Below, piece after piece: positions 6,707 to 13,657 of a DNA stretch of 21,251 bases. This DNA is from a virus. The notes under the pieces were generated by a model. That model had not been told where the DNA came from. It was given only the letters and a program-made list of their open reading frames with translations, and did no database searches. How positions within the stretch are numbered: the first letter of the stretch is position 1; the number at the start of each line of letters is the position of its first letter. The translations under genes and the position numbers were made by a program. The stretch spans positions 1 to 21,251 of the IMG/VR virus record IMGVR_UViG_3300048597_000206. One strand, 5' to 3'.

Positions 6707-7714
6707 TCAGGAGACTTCGACCGAGGCCTTCTGCGCGCTGATCGTGCAGGCCGCCTGGATGGCATCGCCGGCCGGGAAGGTGCGCGCAATGCCCAGCTTG
6801 CCCTGCGACAGGATGTACGGCGCGGCGTAGCGGTCCGGGTAGAAGCGGAACCACAGCACCGCGTTCTTCAGCGCCACCAGCGCGTCGCTCACGCCGTCCA
6901 CCAGGTAGGCGGTAAAGCTGCCCTGGCCCAGGCTCGATGCAGTGCTGCCCAGCGTGGCGCCGTACACCTGCGTGGAACTCACCGAATGCGATGTCTCGGG
7001 CGGCACGTACTCGCCGGCCAGCGCCACGTCGGCAAAGATCGGTGCGCTGTAGCTGGCATACACCCGCGCCGCGGTCGGGCCGGTGTGGATCAGCGGCAGC
7101 GCGCCGTACAGGCTGACCGATCCGCCCGGCTTGGTCTGCACGCCGTTGTCGATGACCGGGCCGTAGTTGATGTCGTACAGCGGCACGCGCTCCTGGTGCG
7201 TGCCCGGCACCTGGAAGATCTGCGCCGCGGTGATCGGCGCGGCCGTGTTGGACGTCACCCGCACCTGCGCGATCTCCACGCTGTCCACCGGAATCAGCGG
7301 CGGGCCGCCAGCCGCGCCGCGCGTCTCGGAAAACGCCGTCGTGGCGCTGTCTGTGCCGGCCACCACCGCAATGGCGCCGGCCGCGTTGACGGTGATGCTG
7401 TTCACCTTGGCCACCGCCGTCGCCGGCCGCGTGATCGTCGCGCCGCCCGCCGCCACGGCCGTGACCACGCCGTTCAGGTTGAGCGTCAGCGCGGCCACGT
7501 CCACCGCGTTGTTGGCTGCCGCATCGTCGGGGACGACTGCGCCGCCAGTCAGCAGCCCGTTGGGCCGCACCACCGGGGCGGCACCGGCCCGGCCAGACCA
7601 CAGGCTGGCCGCGCTGGTGAAGGTGGTGTTGTCGCCGCTGTTGGTCAGCAGCGTCATGGCCACGGCGCTCTGGCCGGCCTCGTATTGCAGTTTCGCGTTC
7701 TCGGCGGTTGCCAT
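6707..7714 (-). CDS. Putative major tail (tube) protein
   Basis: 335 residues, starting at ATG 7714 behind AGGAG. The first half is low in charge and rich in Ala, Val, Thr and Gly (VDVAALTLNLNGVVTAVAAG). The second half has beta-strand and aromatic patches (HQERVPLYDINYGPVIDNG; AVLWFRFYPDRYAAPYILS). It follows the connector genes and precedes the chaperone and tape measure, the usual place for a tube protein, and has its own downstream terminator, consistent with high output. There is no companion sheath gene, which argues for a non-contractile tail. Family membership is inferred from order and composition. Confidence 0.75.
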   Translation of the reverse strand: MATAENAKLQYEAGQSAVAMTLLTNSGDNTTFTSAASLWSGRAGAAPVVRPNGLLTGGAVVPDDAAANNAVDVAALTLNLNGVVTAVAAGGATITRPATAVAKVNSITVNAAGAIAVVAGTDSATTAFSETRGAAGGPPLIPVDSVEIAQVRVTSNTAAPITAAQIFQVPGTHQERVPLYDINYGPVIDNGVQTKPGGSVSLYGALPLIHTGPTAARVYASYSAPIFADVALAGEYVPPETSHSVSSTQVYGATLGSTASSLGQGSFTAYLVDGVSDALVALKNAVLWFRFYPDRYAAPYILSQGKLGIARTFPAGDAIQAACTISAQKASVEVS

Positions 7715-7747
7715 GTGGGTCTCCTGGTCAGCAGTGCAGCGGGCGCA

Positions 7748-8206
7748 TCAGCTCATCGCCTCGGCCATCGTGAAAATCAGCGGGTAGTAGCTCACGTCGC
7801 GGCCGTAGTTGGGTCGTGGCCCCGTGCGCCAGGCAAAGCGGCGCTGCGGCACGGCCTGCACCGGCGCATAGCCCTGCAGCGCGGCCACCACCTGCGGCAG
7901 CAGCGTGCCGGCGCTGGCACTGGCGGCGTCGGCCTCGGCGCGCGCGCTGCGCACCGCAATGGCCACCATCCAGTCCTGCTCGCAGTTGTTCGGCAGCGTG
8001 TACACGTTGCCCCTGGTCACCACGCGCAGCTGGTCCAGCAGCACGATGGCGCCGGGCAGCTGCCGCGGCACCGTGGTGTTGGGGTCGAACTCGTCCACCA
8101 GCTGCACCGCGCGCAAGTCGCTCACCTGCGCCTGCAGCCGCGCCACGATGGCCTGGCCAGGCCACAGTGCATTGGCGGCCCACAGGGCTTCGATCTCGGC
8201 AGCCAC
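7748..8206 (-). CDS. Mu gp37-like connector / tail terminator-type protein
   Basis: 152 residues, start GTG 8206 directly abutting the TGA of the upstream gene (8207-8209). The sequence begins MAAEIEALWAANALWPGQ and contains LPGAIVLLDQLRVVTR and a C-terminal RPNYGRDVSYYPLIFT, the layout of the Mu gp37 family of neck proteins. These complete the tail end or join tail to head. Order gp35-gp36-gp37 after the capsid gene is conserved in Mu-like phages and supports the call. GTG is the only start available without losing conserved-looking sequence. Confidence 0.75.
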   Translation of the reverse strand: MAAEIEALWAANALWPGQAIVARLQAQVSDLRAVQLVDEFDPNTTVPRQLPGAIVLLDQLRVVTRGNVYTLPNNCEQDWMVAIAVRSARAEADAASASAGTLLPQVVAALQGYAPVQAVPQRRFAWRTGPRPNYGRDVSYYPLIFTMAEAMS

Positions 8207-8638
8207 TCACACCGCCTCCCGGCCGAAGACCTTGCTGCCGCTTTCAAACTGCGGCAGGTTCTGGCTGGGTGCCGCGGCGCTGGCGCCGGTGACATCCACG
8301 CCCAGCGGCAGCGCCCCGGTCTGGATGTCGCGCAGCGTCTTCTTGGCCGCGTCAAAGCGCGTCTGCACCCAGGTGGGCGGCTCGGTCTGGTACAGGTAGT
8401 AGTGCGCCAGGTCCAGCGCCACGTAGCGCAGCACCTCGGGCACGCTGGCCAGCGGCACCGCGTAGCGCGCGCTCAGCGCGGCGGCAATCTCGGTGTTCAC
8501 GCGGTCGCAGGTGCGCTGCGCCACCGCAAAGTCCACCTCGTTGGCCCTTGGCGAGCCGATGTCCGTCAGCTCAACGAGCTCGCGCTCGCCGAACTCGTCG
8601 ACCAGCGCCTGCGGCTCCACGTAGGCCGTGATCGACAT
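8207..8638 (-). CDS. Mu gp36-like protein (DUF1320), head completion
   Basis: 143 residues from ATG 8638 (MSITAYVEPQALVDEFGERE). An upstream in-frame start would add 16 unlikely residues (MPPAWWKRPSSRPG) and is rejected. Features typical of the DUF1320/gp36 family are VNTEIAAALSARYAVPL, then VLRYVALDLAHYYLY, a mostly helical protein that attaches below the portal as an adaptor. It is followed with no gap by the gp37-like gene. Confidence is high for the family; the adaptor role is known for related connector proteins rather than shown here. Confidence 0.88.
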   Translation of the reverse strand: MSITAYVEPQALVDEFGERELVELTDIGSPRANEVDFAVAQRTCDRVNTEIAAALSARYAVPLASVPEVLRYVALDLAHYYLYQTEPPTWVQTRFDAAKKTLRDIQTGALPLGVDVTGASAAAPSQNLPQFESGSKVFGREAV

Positions 8639-8654
8639 GGCTGCGCCCGGCCTG

Positions 8655-8843
8655 CTACTTGGTCGCTTCCACCACGCCGGCGGCAATCAGCGGCTCGGCG
8701 CTGATCGGGTCGAGCTTGACCTTCTCGCCGGGCACGTAGAAATCGCCGTCGTGCATCAGGTTGCTCAGCACCACGTAGGTGTCGGGCTTGCCGGCGTCGG
8801 CCGCTGCGGCCGCGGCCTGGGTGCGCTTGGATGCGGTCGTCAT
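8655..8843 (-). CDS. Small Mu gp35-like protein
   Basis: 62 residues, ATG 8843 one base after the capsid gene stop. After a Lys/Ala-rich start it reads DTYVVLSNLMHDGDFYVPGE and then KVKLDPISAEPLIAAGVVE, the pattern of the small gp35-type proteins found between capsid and gp36 in Mu-like phages. It probably folds as a small beta domain bound to the head or neck. The function is not established. Confidence 0.8.
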   Translation of the reverse strand: MTTASKRTQAAAAAADAGKPDTYVVLSNLMHDGDFYVPGEKVKLDPISAEPLIAAGVVEATK

Positions 8844-8844
8844 G

Positions 8845-9777
8845 TCAGGCCACCGCGTTTTCGAACCAGTAGCCCAGGTCCGTCGCGCAGACGATCTCCT
8901 TGCAGCGGTGGCCCACCCGCACCTCTTCGCCGCCGTTGTAGCCGCGCTTGGGTTCGGGGATGCTGCCGCTCATCATGCTGCCGGCCTGCGCCGTGAAGCC
9001 GAAGGTCACGCCGGCCTGCGGCCCGGCCGCGCGGTCGCGGTACAGGAAGGCGGCATGCTTGCCCCACACGCGGCTGGTGGCCACCGTCTGGCCCTTCTTG
9101 GCGGTGTTCACGAAGCCGGCACCCACGTACACGTTGCTCAGCTCGAAGAAGTCGGCGAACTCCATGCGCGAGACCATGCCCGCGCCCTGGTTGGTGCCCT
9201 TGATGGCCTGCACCAGCTTGGGGTGGCGGCGCGTCTTGGTCCAGGCGGCCTGGCCGAACACGGCGATGTTGGGGCGGTAGATCGGCACGTCCAGCGCGTC
9301 GCCGATGGCGGCCACCGGGTCGCTGTTGGTCTGGTCGCTCCACTGGCTGGTGCCCGACAGCGTCACGCGGTTTGCGGCCACGTAGCTGGCGCTGTTGAAC
9401 ACCAGCGCGGCGGCGCGGATCTCGCGCGCCAGCTTCAGCAGGTTGGTCAGGTACGCCACCGAAGTGCCGCGCGGGTCCACGCCCTGGTTGTCGTCGTCGA
9501 TGTCCTCGTTCGGGATGAAGTCGCCCAGCGCGAAATCCACCACCTTGTCGGCCTGCTCGGTGGCCGAGAACTCCACCTCGGTCGGAAAGCTCTTGCGGCC
9601 CACCTTCACGTCGGGCACGGTGAAGCCGTTGGCCAGGTCGTAGCGCAGCCACTTGAACTCGGCGCTGGTGGGCGTGGGCGGCAGCACCTCGTCGGCAATC
9701 AGCGCGATGTCGGGGTTGCGGTAGGCCAGGGCGATGGCGGTCAGGCGCGCATCGACGGGAAACGGGCGGGTTGCCAT
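8845..9777 (-). CDS. Major capsid protein
   Basis: 310 residues, ATG 9777 preceded by GGAG. The sequence is typical of the major head protein of Mu-like phages: DEVLPPTPTSAEFKWLRYDL near the N-terminus, VEFSATEQADKVVDFALGDF, LTNLLKLAREIRAAALVFNS, the PNIAVFGQAAWTKTRRHPKL region, and a C-terminus ending CKEIVCATDLGYWFENAVA. These suggest an HK97-fold capsid subunit. It lies after the protease/scaffold and decoration genes in the conserved order, and about 30 bp after the decoration gene. The start follows the same CCGGAGA(A)CACC-type leader as the decoration gene, consistent with strong matched expression. Confidence 0.9.
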   Translation of the reverse strand: MATRPFPVDARLTAIALAYRNPDIALIADEVLPPTPTSAEFKWLRYDLANGFTVPDVKVGRKSFPTEVEFSATEQADKVVDFALGDFIPNEDIDDDNQGVDPRGTSVAYLTNLLKLAREIRAAALVFNSASYVAANRVTLSGTSQWSDQTNSDPVAAIGDALDVPIYRPNIAVFGQAAWTKTRRHPKLVQAIKGTNQGAGMVSRMEFADFFELSNVYVGAGFVNTAKKGQTVATSRVWGKHAAFLYRDRAAGPQAGVTFGFTAQAGSMMSGSIPEPKRGYNGGEEVRVGHRCKEIVCATDLGYWFENAVA

Positions 9778-9794
9778 GCGGTGTTCTCCGGTAG

Positions 9795-9809
9795 GTCAGT
9801 CAGTCAGTC
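9795..9809. repeat. Short GTCA tandem repeat
   Basis: Three full GTCA units plus GTC lie in the short gap between the decoration and capsid genes, upstream of the capsid Shine-Dalgarno. It is too short to be called more than a simple repeat; it could vary in length by slippage. Confidence 0.5.
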
Positions 9810-9817
9810 GGTGGGGG

Positions 9818-10192
9818 TCAGCCCTGCACGGAGCCGGGGTTCACCAGCACCTTGATCACGTCGCCGCTCACACCGCTCATCAGCGCGCGGCCGATGACGT
9901 TGTTGTTGGTGCCGGCCGCCGGTGCGGCGGCCACGCCCTGGCCGGTGGCGTTGCTGGTGACCAGGCCGCCACGGGCGACCGTGCCGCCCAGCTGCACCTC
10001 GCCGATGCCGGCCAGGATGATGTCCACACGCTCGCCGGCAGCCGGCGCGATGAAGTTGCAGATGCCGATCAGCGCATCGCCGACAGCGGCGCCCTGGACG
10101 ACGAAGTCGTCCGTGCTGCCGAACTTGACGATGCGGAACTGGTTGATCGCCGTCTCGGCGACGAACTGCTTGTTCAGGAGAGGGTTGGACAT
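9818..10192 (-). CDS. Capsid decoration (cement) protein, DUF2190-like
   Basis: 124 residues, ATG 10192 behind GGAG. MSNPLLNKQFVAETAINQFR is followed by short beta-strand blocks with Gly turns (GDALIGICNFIAPAAGERVD; GEVQLGGTVARGGLVTSNAT), the repeated-strand pattern of DUF2190/cement proteins that bind the outside of the capsid. It sits between protease/scaffold and major capsid genes, where Mu-like siphoviruses carry such a protein. The alternative is an unrelated small head protein, but position and fold pattern agree well. Confidence 0.82.
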   Translation of the reverse strand: MSNPLLNKQFVAETAINQFRIVKFGSTDDFVVQGAAVGDALIGICNFIAPAAGERVDIILAGIGEVQLGGTVARGGLVTSNATGQGVAAAPAAGTNNNVIGRALMSGVSGDVIKVLVNPGSVQG

Positions 10193-10222
10193 CGTGGTGT
10201 CTCCGGTGTGTTCGGGGGTGCG

Positions 10223-10798
10223 TTACTTGGCGCCGGCCAGCACGGCGTCCACCGCCTGGCTGGTGCTCAGCTCGATGCCGGCCGCCAGCTGGGCGGTCTG
10301 GTAGGCCACCGCCTTGCGGGCCACCTCCACCGGGTCGGTGCTTTCCTTCTTGCCGCGGTCCAGCCCGCCGGTCTGGCCGTTCAGGCCGGGGATGGCCACC
10401 GCGCTGTCCACGAAGGCCTTCAGCGCGGCCATGTCCTTCTTGCCCAGGCCCAGGGCCCAGTCGCGCTGGGCCGGCATGAGCTTGTGCGCGTCGATCGCGC
10501 TGTCCACCAGCTCGGTGACATCGCGGTCCTGGATCTGCGCCGACAGCGTGGCCACCTTGCCCTGCAGCTCGGTCAGCTGCTGCAGCGATGCGGCGTCGGG
10601 CGTGCTCTTCAGCTTGCCCAGCGCGGCCAGCGCGGCGGCCTCGTCGGCGCCGTCGGCCAGGCCGAGTGCGGCCGTCATGGCCTTCGGCAGCGGCGGTGCC
10701 TTCTCCAGCGCAGCCAGCGCGGCAATGCGCTGGGTGATCTGCGTGTCGGTGGCGTCGTCCTCCAGGCCGAGCGCGGTGATCAGTTGCTTGCGGTCCAT
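10223..10798 (-). CDS. Nested scaffold protein from internal start of the protease gene
   Basis: An in-frame ATG at 10798 inside the protease gene is preceded by GAAAGG about 7 bases upstream, giving 191 residues beginning MDRKQLITALGLEDDATDTQ. The encoded segment is helical, acidic and Ala/Leu-rich, including a coiled-coil-like stretch (QQLTELQGKVATLSAQIQ), as expected of a scaffold. In Mu the protease gene likewise contains an internal start producing the scaffold (Z). The sequence supports the same here; separate translation is inferred. Confidence 0.55.
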   Translation of the reverse strand: MDRKQLITALGLEDDATDTQITQRIAALAALEKAPPLPKAMTAALGLADGADEAAALAALGKLKSTPDAASLQQLTELQGKVATLSAQIQDRDVTELVDSAIDAHKLMPAQRDWALGLGKKDMAALKAFVDSAVAIPGLNGQTGGLDRGKKESTDPVEVARKAVAYQTAQLAAGIELSTSQAVDAVLAGAK

Positions 10799-11311
10799 GA
10801 AAGGGCCTTTCGTCTGCGGGGGTTGTTCGGTGAGTGCGGCCAGCGCCGCCACCACGGGCTCCATGCCCACGATGGCCGGCACGCTGACCAGCGCGGCGTT
10901 ATGCAGCCCGACCACGTTGCCCTGCTCGTCGTACAGGATCACCGGGCTGATGTAGCGGTACTCGTTGGCCGTGATGTGCGCCTTGGCGCGCTCGGTCCAG
11001 TTGACCTGCGCGAACAGGCCTTCACCTGCGCGCCAGTCGACGCCGGTGATCCAGCCCGCGGCGGGCGCCGGCTGGCCGTTGCTCTTGGCCAGCAGCGTCT
11101 GGTGTTCGTAGTCGATGCTGATCGGCGTGCGCTGGGCAATCTCGTTCAACTGCGCGGCCAGTGCCAGGCCGAGGCGGTTGTCGAGCTTCCAGGTCTTGCC
11201 GGCACCGGGGCGGCCGTCGCGTGCCGCGAAGTCGCCCGCCGGCAGCAGCTGTGCCTGGCCGTTGGCCAGCAGGGGCAGCGCGGTGGCAAGCAGGGCGGCA
11301 GCGAAACGCAT
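10223..11311 (-). CDS. Mu I-like prohead protease/scaffold
   Basis: 362 residues from ATG 11311 (a TTG three codons earlier is possible). Hallmarks of the Mu gpI family (peptidase U35 type) are QLLPAGDFAARDGRPGAG at about 21-38, SIDYEHQTL with a candidate catalytic His70, PAPAAGWITGVDWR, and EYRYISPVILYDE with a candidate catalytic Ser122. The first 170 residues are the protease. The rest is a helical scaffold that can also be made from an internal start. The hydrophobic extreme N-terminus (MRFAAALLATALPLL) resembles a signal peptide but is part of the normal family start region, so export is not proposed. The gene has no good Shine-Dalgarno and follows the accessory region, so its expression may depend on read-through. 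Confidence 0.88.
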   Translation of the reverse strand: MRFAAALLATALPLLANGQAQLLPAGDFAARDGRPGAGKTWKLDNRLGLALAAQLNEIAQRTPISIDYEHQTLLAKSNGQPAPAAGWITGVDWRAGEGLFAQVNWTERAKAHITANEYRYISPVILYDEQGNVVGLHNAALVSVPAIVGMEPVVAALAALTEQPPQTKGPFMDRKQLITALGLEDDATDTQITQRIAALAALEKAPPLPKAMTAALGLADGADEAAALAALGKLKSTPDAASLQQLTELQGKVATLSAQIQDRDVTELVDSAIDAHKLMPAQRDWALGLGKKDMAALKAFVDSAVAIPGLNGQTGGLDRGKKESTDPVEVARKAVAYQTAQLAAGIELSTSQAVDAVLAGAK

Positions 11312-11411
11312 GGCCGCCAATGTGCCGCCGCACCCGCGCGGGGCCTATCTAAACCGGCTTAGTACAAGGCGCGGCGCGCACGCCCCTGCGGCCGCGCGGC
11401 GCGTGCTGCTA

Positions 11412-12161
11412 TCAGTTTTCCGCTCGGCACAGCGTCACCAGCTGCGGCAGGCCAGGCGCGGCGCACCAGGTGCCCGCGGCGTTGACGAAGCGCTGCACCT
11501 GGCAGTCACACGGCTGGCCGACCGTGGCACGCGGCGCCGCAGCCAGCAGCCGGCCGCCGACCAGGCTGTAGGTGGCACGCGTGCCGCCGGCCAGCGGCGC
11601 CACCAGCCAGCGCTTCTCCAGCGGTGGTGGGGGCGGGGGTGGCGGTGGAACAGCACCCGGCGTGGGCAGCGCCTGTGCCGCCTCGATGGCCTGCATGGCC
11701 ACGCGCTGCCAATCGGGGTCGCACGGGTCATCTGGCGTACACGTTGCCTGGCGTGGCCCGTACTTGGGCCACAACTCGGCCAGCGCGTCGATCACGCTCG
11801 GCGCCTTGCGCAGCGTCTCCGCAGCTTCCCACAGGTACAGCGCTTTCCACTCCTCCTTCACCACGCGGTAGCCGACGCGGCCATCGGGGCACTTCCAGGC
11901 CCAGTAGATGCCGTTGTCCATGATGGATTCGTGCACCACCTCGGACCCGGTGCCGCCGGGAATGACGAAGGGGCCGAACCGGGAAGGCCAACACGGTGGC
12001 GGTGGCGAGCCCTGAGCCCTGGCCGGTGGCGACAGGAGCAGCAGCGCCGGCAGCAGCAGCGCCGCCGGCAGTGCCAACAGTAGCGCCACGGCCAGCGCGG
12101 CAGCGCGATGGAGTGCGGGGCAACGGTGCAGCGGGGGCACCAGGCGGTAGGGCGTGTTCAT
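11412..12161 (-). CDS. Secreted cysteine-rich polyproline protein (accessory)
   Basis: 249 residues from ATG 12161; an upstream GTG would add three residues. The N-terminus is a long Sec-type signal: positively charged start, then AALAVALLLALPAALLLPAL and a likely cut after PPARA-QG. The mature part has eight cysteines (PPPPC, WKC, ATC, DPC, QPCDC, TWC, TLC), enough for four disulfides in the periplasm. A run of nine prolines at residue about 175 separates an N-terminal domain from a C-terminal domain (RWLVAPLAGGTRATYSLVGG, then Cys pairs). It is not a known virion gene and lies in the accessory segment between gpG and the protease. A role in the lysogen's envelope, such as blocking superinfection, or in the virion is possible but unproven. 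Family not recognised. Confidence 0.75.
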   Translation of the reverse strand: MNTPYRLVPPLHRCPALHRAAALAVALLLALPAALLLPALLLLSPPARAQGSPPPPCWPSRFGPFVIPGGTGSEVVHESIMDNGIYWAWKCPDGRVGYRVVKEEWKALYLWEAAETLRKAPSVIDALAELWPKYGPRQATCTPDDPCDPDWQRVAMQAIEAAQALPTPGAVPPPPPPPPPLEKRWLVAPLAGGTRATYSLVGGRLLAAAPRATVGQPCDCQVQRFVNAAGTWCAAPGLPQLVTLCRAEN

Positions 12162-12216
12162 GCCGGGCACTTTGCCGGCGCTGCCGGCGCGCCTCCATGC
12201 ATGGCAGTTTGCGAAG

Positions 12217-12303
12217 TCAACCGCCGAACACGTCGTCCAGGAACGCGACGATCTCGTCGCGCAGGTCGGCCTCGTCTTCGGCGCCCAGCGTACCGGCTTC
12301 CCA
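12217..12303 (-). pseudogene. Orphan 3' remnant of a gpG (virion morphogenesis) gene
   Basis: On the minus strand, 28 codons and a TGA read WEAGTLGAEDEADLRDEIVA then FLDDVFGG. The intact gpG gene ends WQAGTLGAEDEADLSQEIVK then FLDDVFGG. By my count 24 of 28 residues and 71 of 87 bases agree, with many synonymous changes. Similarity fades upstream of the Trp codon. This is a direct repeat of the gpG 3' end lying 1.77 kb further along the operon, without a start codon. The divergence suggests it came from a related phage rather than from recent duplication. Confidence 0.85.
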
Positions 12304-12307
12304 GTTG

Positions 12308-12333
12308 GCCCGCCAGCTTGCCGGCCGGCGGGC
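12308..12333 (-). other. Perfect hairpin at the remnant junction
   Basis: GCCCGCC and GGCGGGC (7-bp arms, 12-base spacer) flank the point where similarity to gpG ends, 37 bp after the stop of the 88-residue gene. No T-run follows on the minus strand, so a terminator role is doubtful. It may mark the recombination junction. Confidence 0.45.
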
Positions 12334-12369
12334 GCTGCCTACAGACAGACACGTTTGCCATTCAGCCCG

Positions 12370-12636
12370 CTATGGCTCTGCCCTCAAGCTGTCGGCGGCA
12401 ACCGCCGCCTTCGAGTTGACCAGCGCCACGCGGCGCCGCATCTCGGCGTTGAGCACGTCGATCACCAGTCCCAGCGCGTAGTGCTTGACCTCCATCGACG
12501 GGTGCAGGTCGCCCACCAGCGAGCCCAGCACCTCAAAGGCCAGCGTCATGTCCTCCACTTCGGTGAGCGCGTCCATGATGCCGCCCACCGCCAGCATGGG
12601 CGGCGTCAGCTGCGGCTTGGCACTGTAGGCCGTCAT
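12370..12636 (-). CDS. Hypothetical 88-residue protein coupled to the Rha regulator
   Basis: The ATG overlaps the stop of the Rha gene (ATGA at 12633-12636), a strong sign of coupled translation. The protein is predicted to be mainly helical (GIMDALTEVEDMTLAFEVLG; HYALGLVIDVLNAEMRRRVA) with no membrane segment or metal-binding motif. It shares the accessory cassette with the regulator and may act with it. I do not recognise a family. That it is a real gene is supported by the overlap and by good codon use. Confidence 0.7.
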   Translation of the reverse strand: MTAYSAKPQLTPPMLAVGGIMDALTEVEDMTLAFEVLGSLVGDLHPSMEVKHYALGLVIDVLNAEMRRRVALVNSKAAVAADSLRAEP

Positions 12637-13346
12637 TGCGCACCCCCCGGCACCTGGGCCATACGGTCGTTGTGCTCGCGCCGGGCCGGCGAGTAGCCGC
12701 CTTCGATGATGCGGTAGATGGTGGTGCGCGGCAGGTCGATCTCCAGCGCGATGGCCACCTTGGTGTAGCCCTGGGCAAACATCAGCCGCACGCGGTCTTC
12801 CACCTCGCTGGTGACGGTGGCATAGGGCCGGGTGCGCGGCTTCTTCTTCTGGTTGCTTTCCAGCAGGCTGACATAGCGCTTGGTCACGTCCACCAGGTCC
12901 AGGATGGCATTGACCTTGGTGTCCACCTCGGCCTGCCGCTCGATGAGCGCGGCCACGTTGCGCTGCATGGTATCCACCGCCTGGGCCAGCGCCGGCAACG
13001 CCGCGCCGCCGCGCAGCTGCGATTCCATTGCGTTGAAGGCGGCGATGAAGGCCTCCTTGAACTGCGCCGCGCGCGGGCCGGTGAAGCCCATCGCCAGGAA
13101 GGTGAAGCCGTCGCGGGTCATTTCGACCATCGGCTGGGGCTTGTTCTGGGCGTTGACGAAGGCGGACTCCTCAAAATTGAGGAGTCGGAACGGCTCCGAG
13201 CAGTCAAGCCGCTGGATGTCCCTCAGCACGTTGTCGTGTCGCTTGCCGAAAATCTCGGCAACATCGCGGCTGGTGACGCGAGGGTGGCCCTCGCGGATCG
13301 TCATTGGGATCGGCGGCAATTGCACCGCCGGCAGCACTTCGGTCAT
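12633..13346 (-). CDS. Rha-family phage regulatory protein with C-terminal HTH
   Basis: 237 residues, ATG 13346 with GAGGAGT five bases upstream. Residues 24-107 are a pRha domain: VTSRDVAEIFGKRHDNVLRD, FEESAFVNAQNKPQPMVEMT, RDGFTFLAMGFTGPRAAQFK. Residues about 118-165 are helical and may form a coiled coil. Residues about 183-215 contain a helix-turn-helix pattern (AQGYTKVAIALEIDLPRTTI) of a type not present in the minimal Rha domain, so this is a two-domain DNA-binding candidate. Rha proteins are regulators in lambdoid and other temperate phages; finding one inside the head-gene cluster of a Mu-like phage is unusual. It probably has its own promoter in the 13347-13657 region. Targets are unknown; operator-like inverted repeats lie upstream. 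Confidence 0.88.
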   Translation of the reverse strand: MTEVLPAVQLPPIPMTIREGHPRVTSRDVAEIFGKRHDNVLRDIQRLDCSEPFRLLNFEESAFVNAQNKPQPMVEMTRDGFTFLAMGFTGPRAAQFKEAFIAAFNAMESQLRGGAALPALAQAVDTMQRNVAALIERQAEVDTKVNAILDLVDVTKRYVSLLESNQKKKPRTRPYATVTSEVEDRVRLMFAQGYTKVAIALEIDLPRTTIYRIIEGGYSPARREHNDRMAQVPGGAQ

Positions 13347-13403
13347 GGGTCACTCCTCGCAGTAAGCGAATGGCTCCAACCTGAGCCATCCAGTTTCGCC
13401 TGC

Positions 13404-13568
13404 TGTTCAGACAGGCGGCCGGGTGCTGAACACCGCTGCGAGGCGGCCCCCAGTTTTCCCCTTGCGGGTCTTGTATGGCTGGGCGCCACCCGGCCATAGA
13501 TCATGGCCGAAGAAATGCCCCGGATGTCGGCCGAGGCTTCCCGCTCGCAGAAAAGGTGTGTTCAGCAC
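13404..13568. repeat. Inverted repeat copies of TGTTCAG / GTGCTGAACAC
   Basis: GTGCTGAACAC at 13423-13433 has a perfect 11-bp reverse complement, GTGTTCAGCAC, at 13558-13568, 125 bp away. A partial copy, TGTTCAG, lies at 13404-13410 facing the first, so 13404-13433 is itself a dyad of half-sites. The arrangement could be operators for the Rha/HTH protein with looping between them. Confidence 0.65.
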
Positions 13569-13601
13569 CTAGGGGGGTATGTTACGCGGTGCGCAAACCC
13601 T

Positions 13602-13630
13602 TTGCAACCGGCGAAATGGTTAGGCATCAT
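13602..13630 (+). promoter_or_regulatory. Candidate sigma70-type promoter for the 81-residue gene
   Basis: TTGCAA at 13602-13607 and CATCAT at 13625-13630 are separated by 17 bp; each matches 4 of 6 consensus bases. The start would be near 13637, 20 bases before the ATG, with an AAGGGG Shine-Dalgarno at 13645-13650. Its match is modest. Confidence 0.4.
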
Positions 13631-13657
13631 CGATGCGCAACTTCAAGGGGCCAGCTC

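Larger units (their letters stand above)
13347..13657. promoter_or_regulatory. Divergent intergenic region with operator-like repeats
   Basis: This 311-bp stretch separates the Rha gene (minus) from an 81-residue gene (plus). No convincing gene is seen in it, although one plus-strand frame is open. It includes the Rha Shine-Dalgarno, three copies of the motif TGTTCAG in alternating orientation, and a candidate plus-strand promoter. A region between divergent genes, one of them a DNA-binding regulator, is a typical place for autoregulation; this is inferred. Confidence 0.6.

Noticed and set aside
9734-11362. Long plus-strand open frame over the protease and decoration genes
   Set aside because: Antisense shadow of the protease and decoration genes, with low-complexity His/Gly/Arg/Gln composition and no start signal. 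The same holds for 669-1907, 8779-9855 and 15732-17375.
13475-13657. N-terminal extension of the 81-residue plus-strand gene
   Set aside because: The extra 61 residues have no Shine-Dalgarno and cover the repeat and promoter region. The ATG at 13658 has a proper ribosome site.
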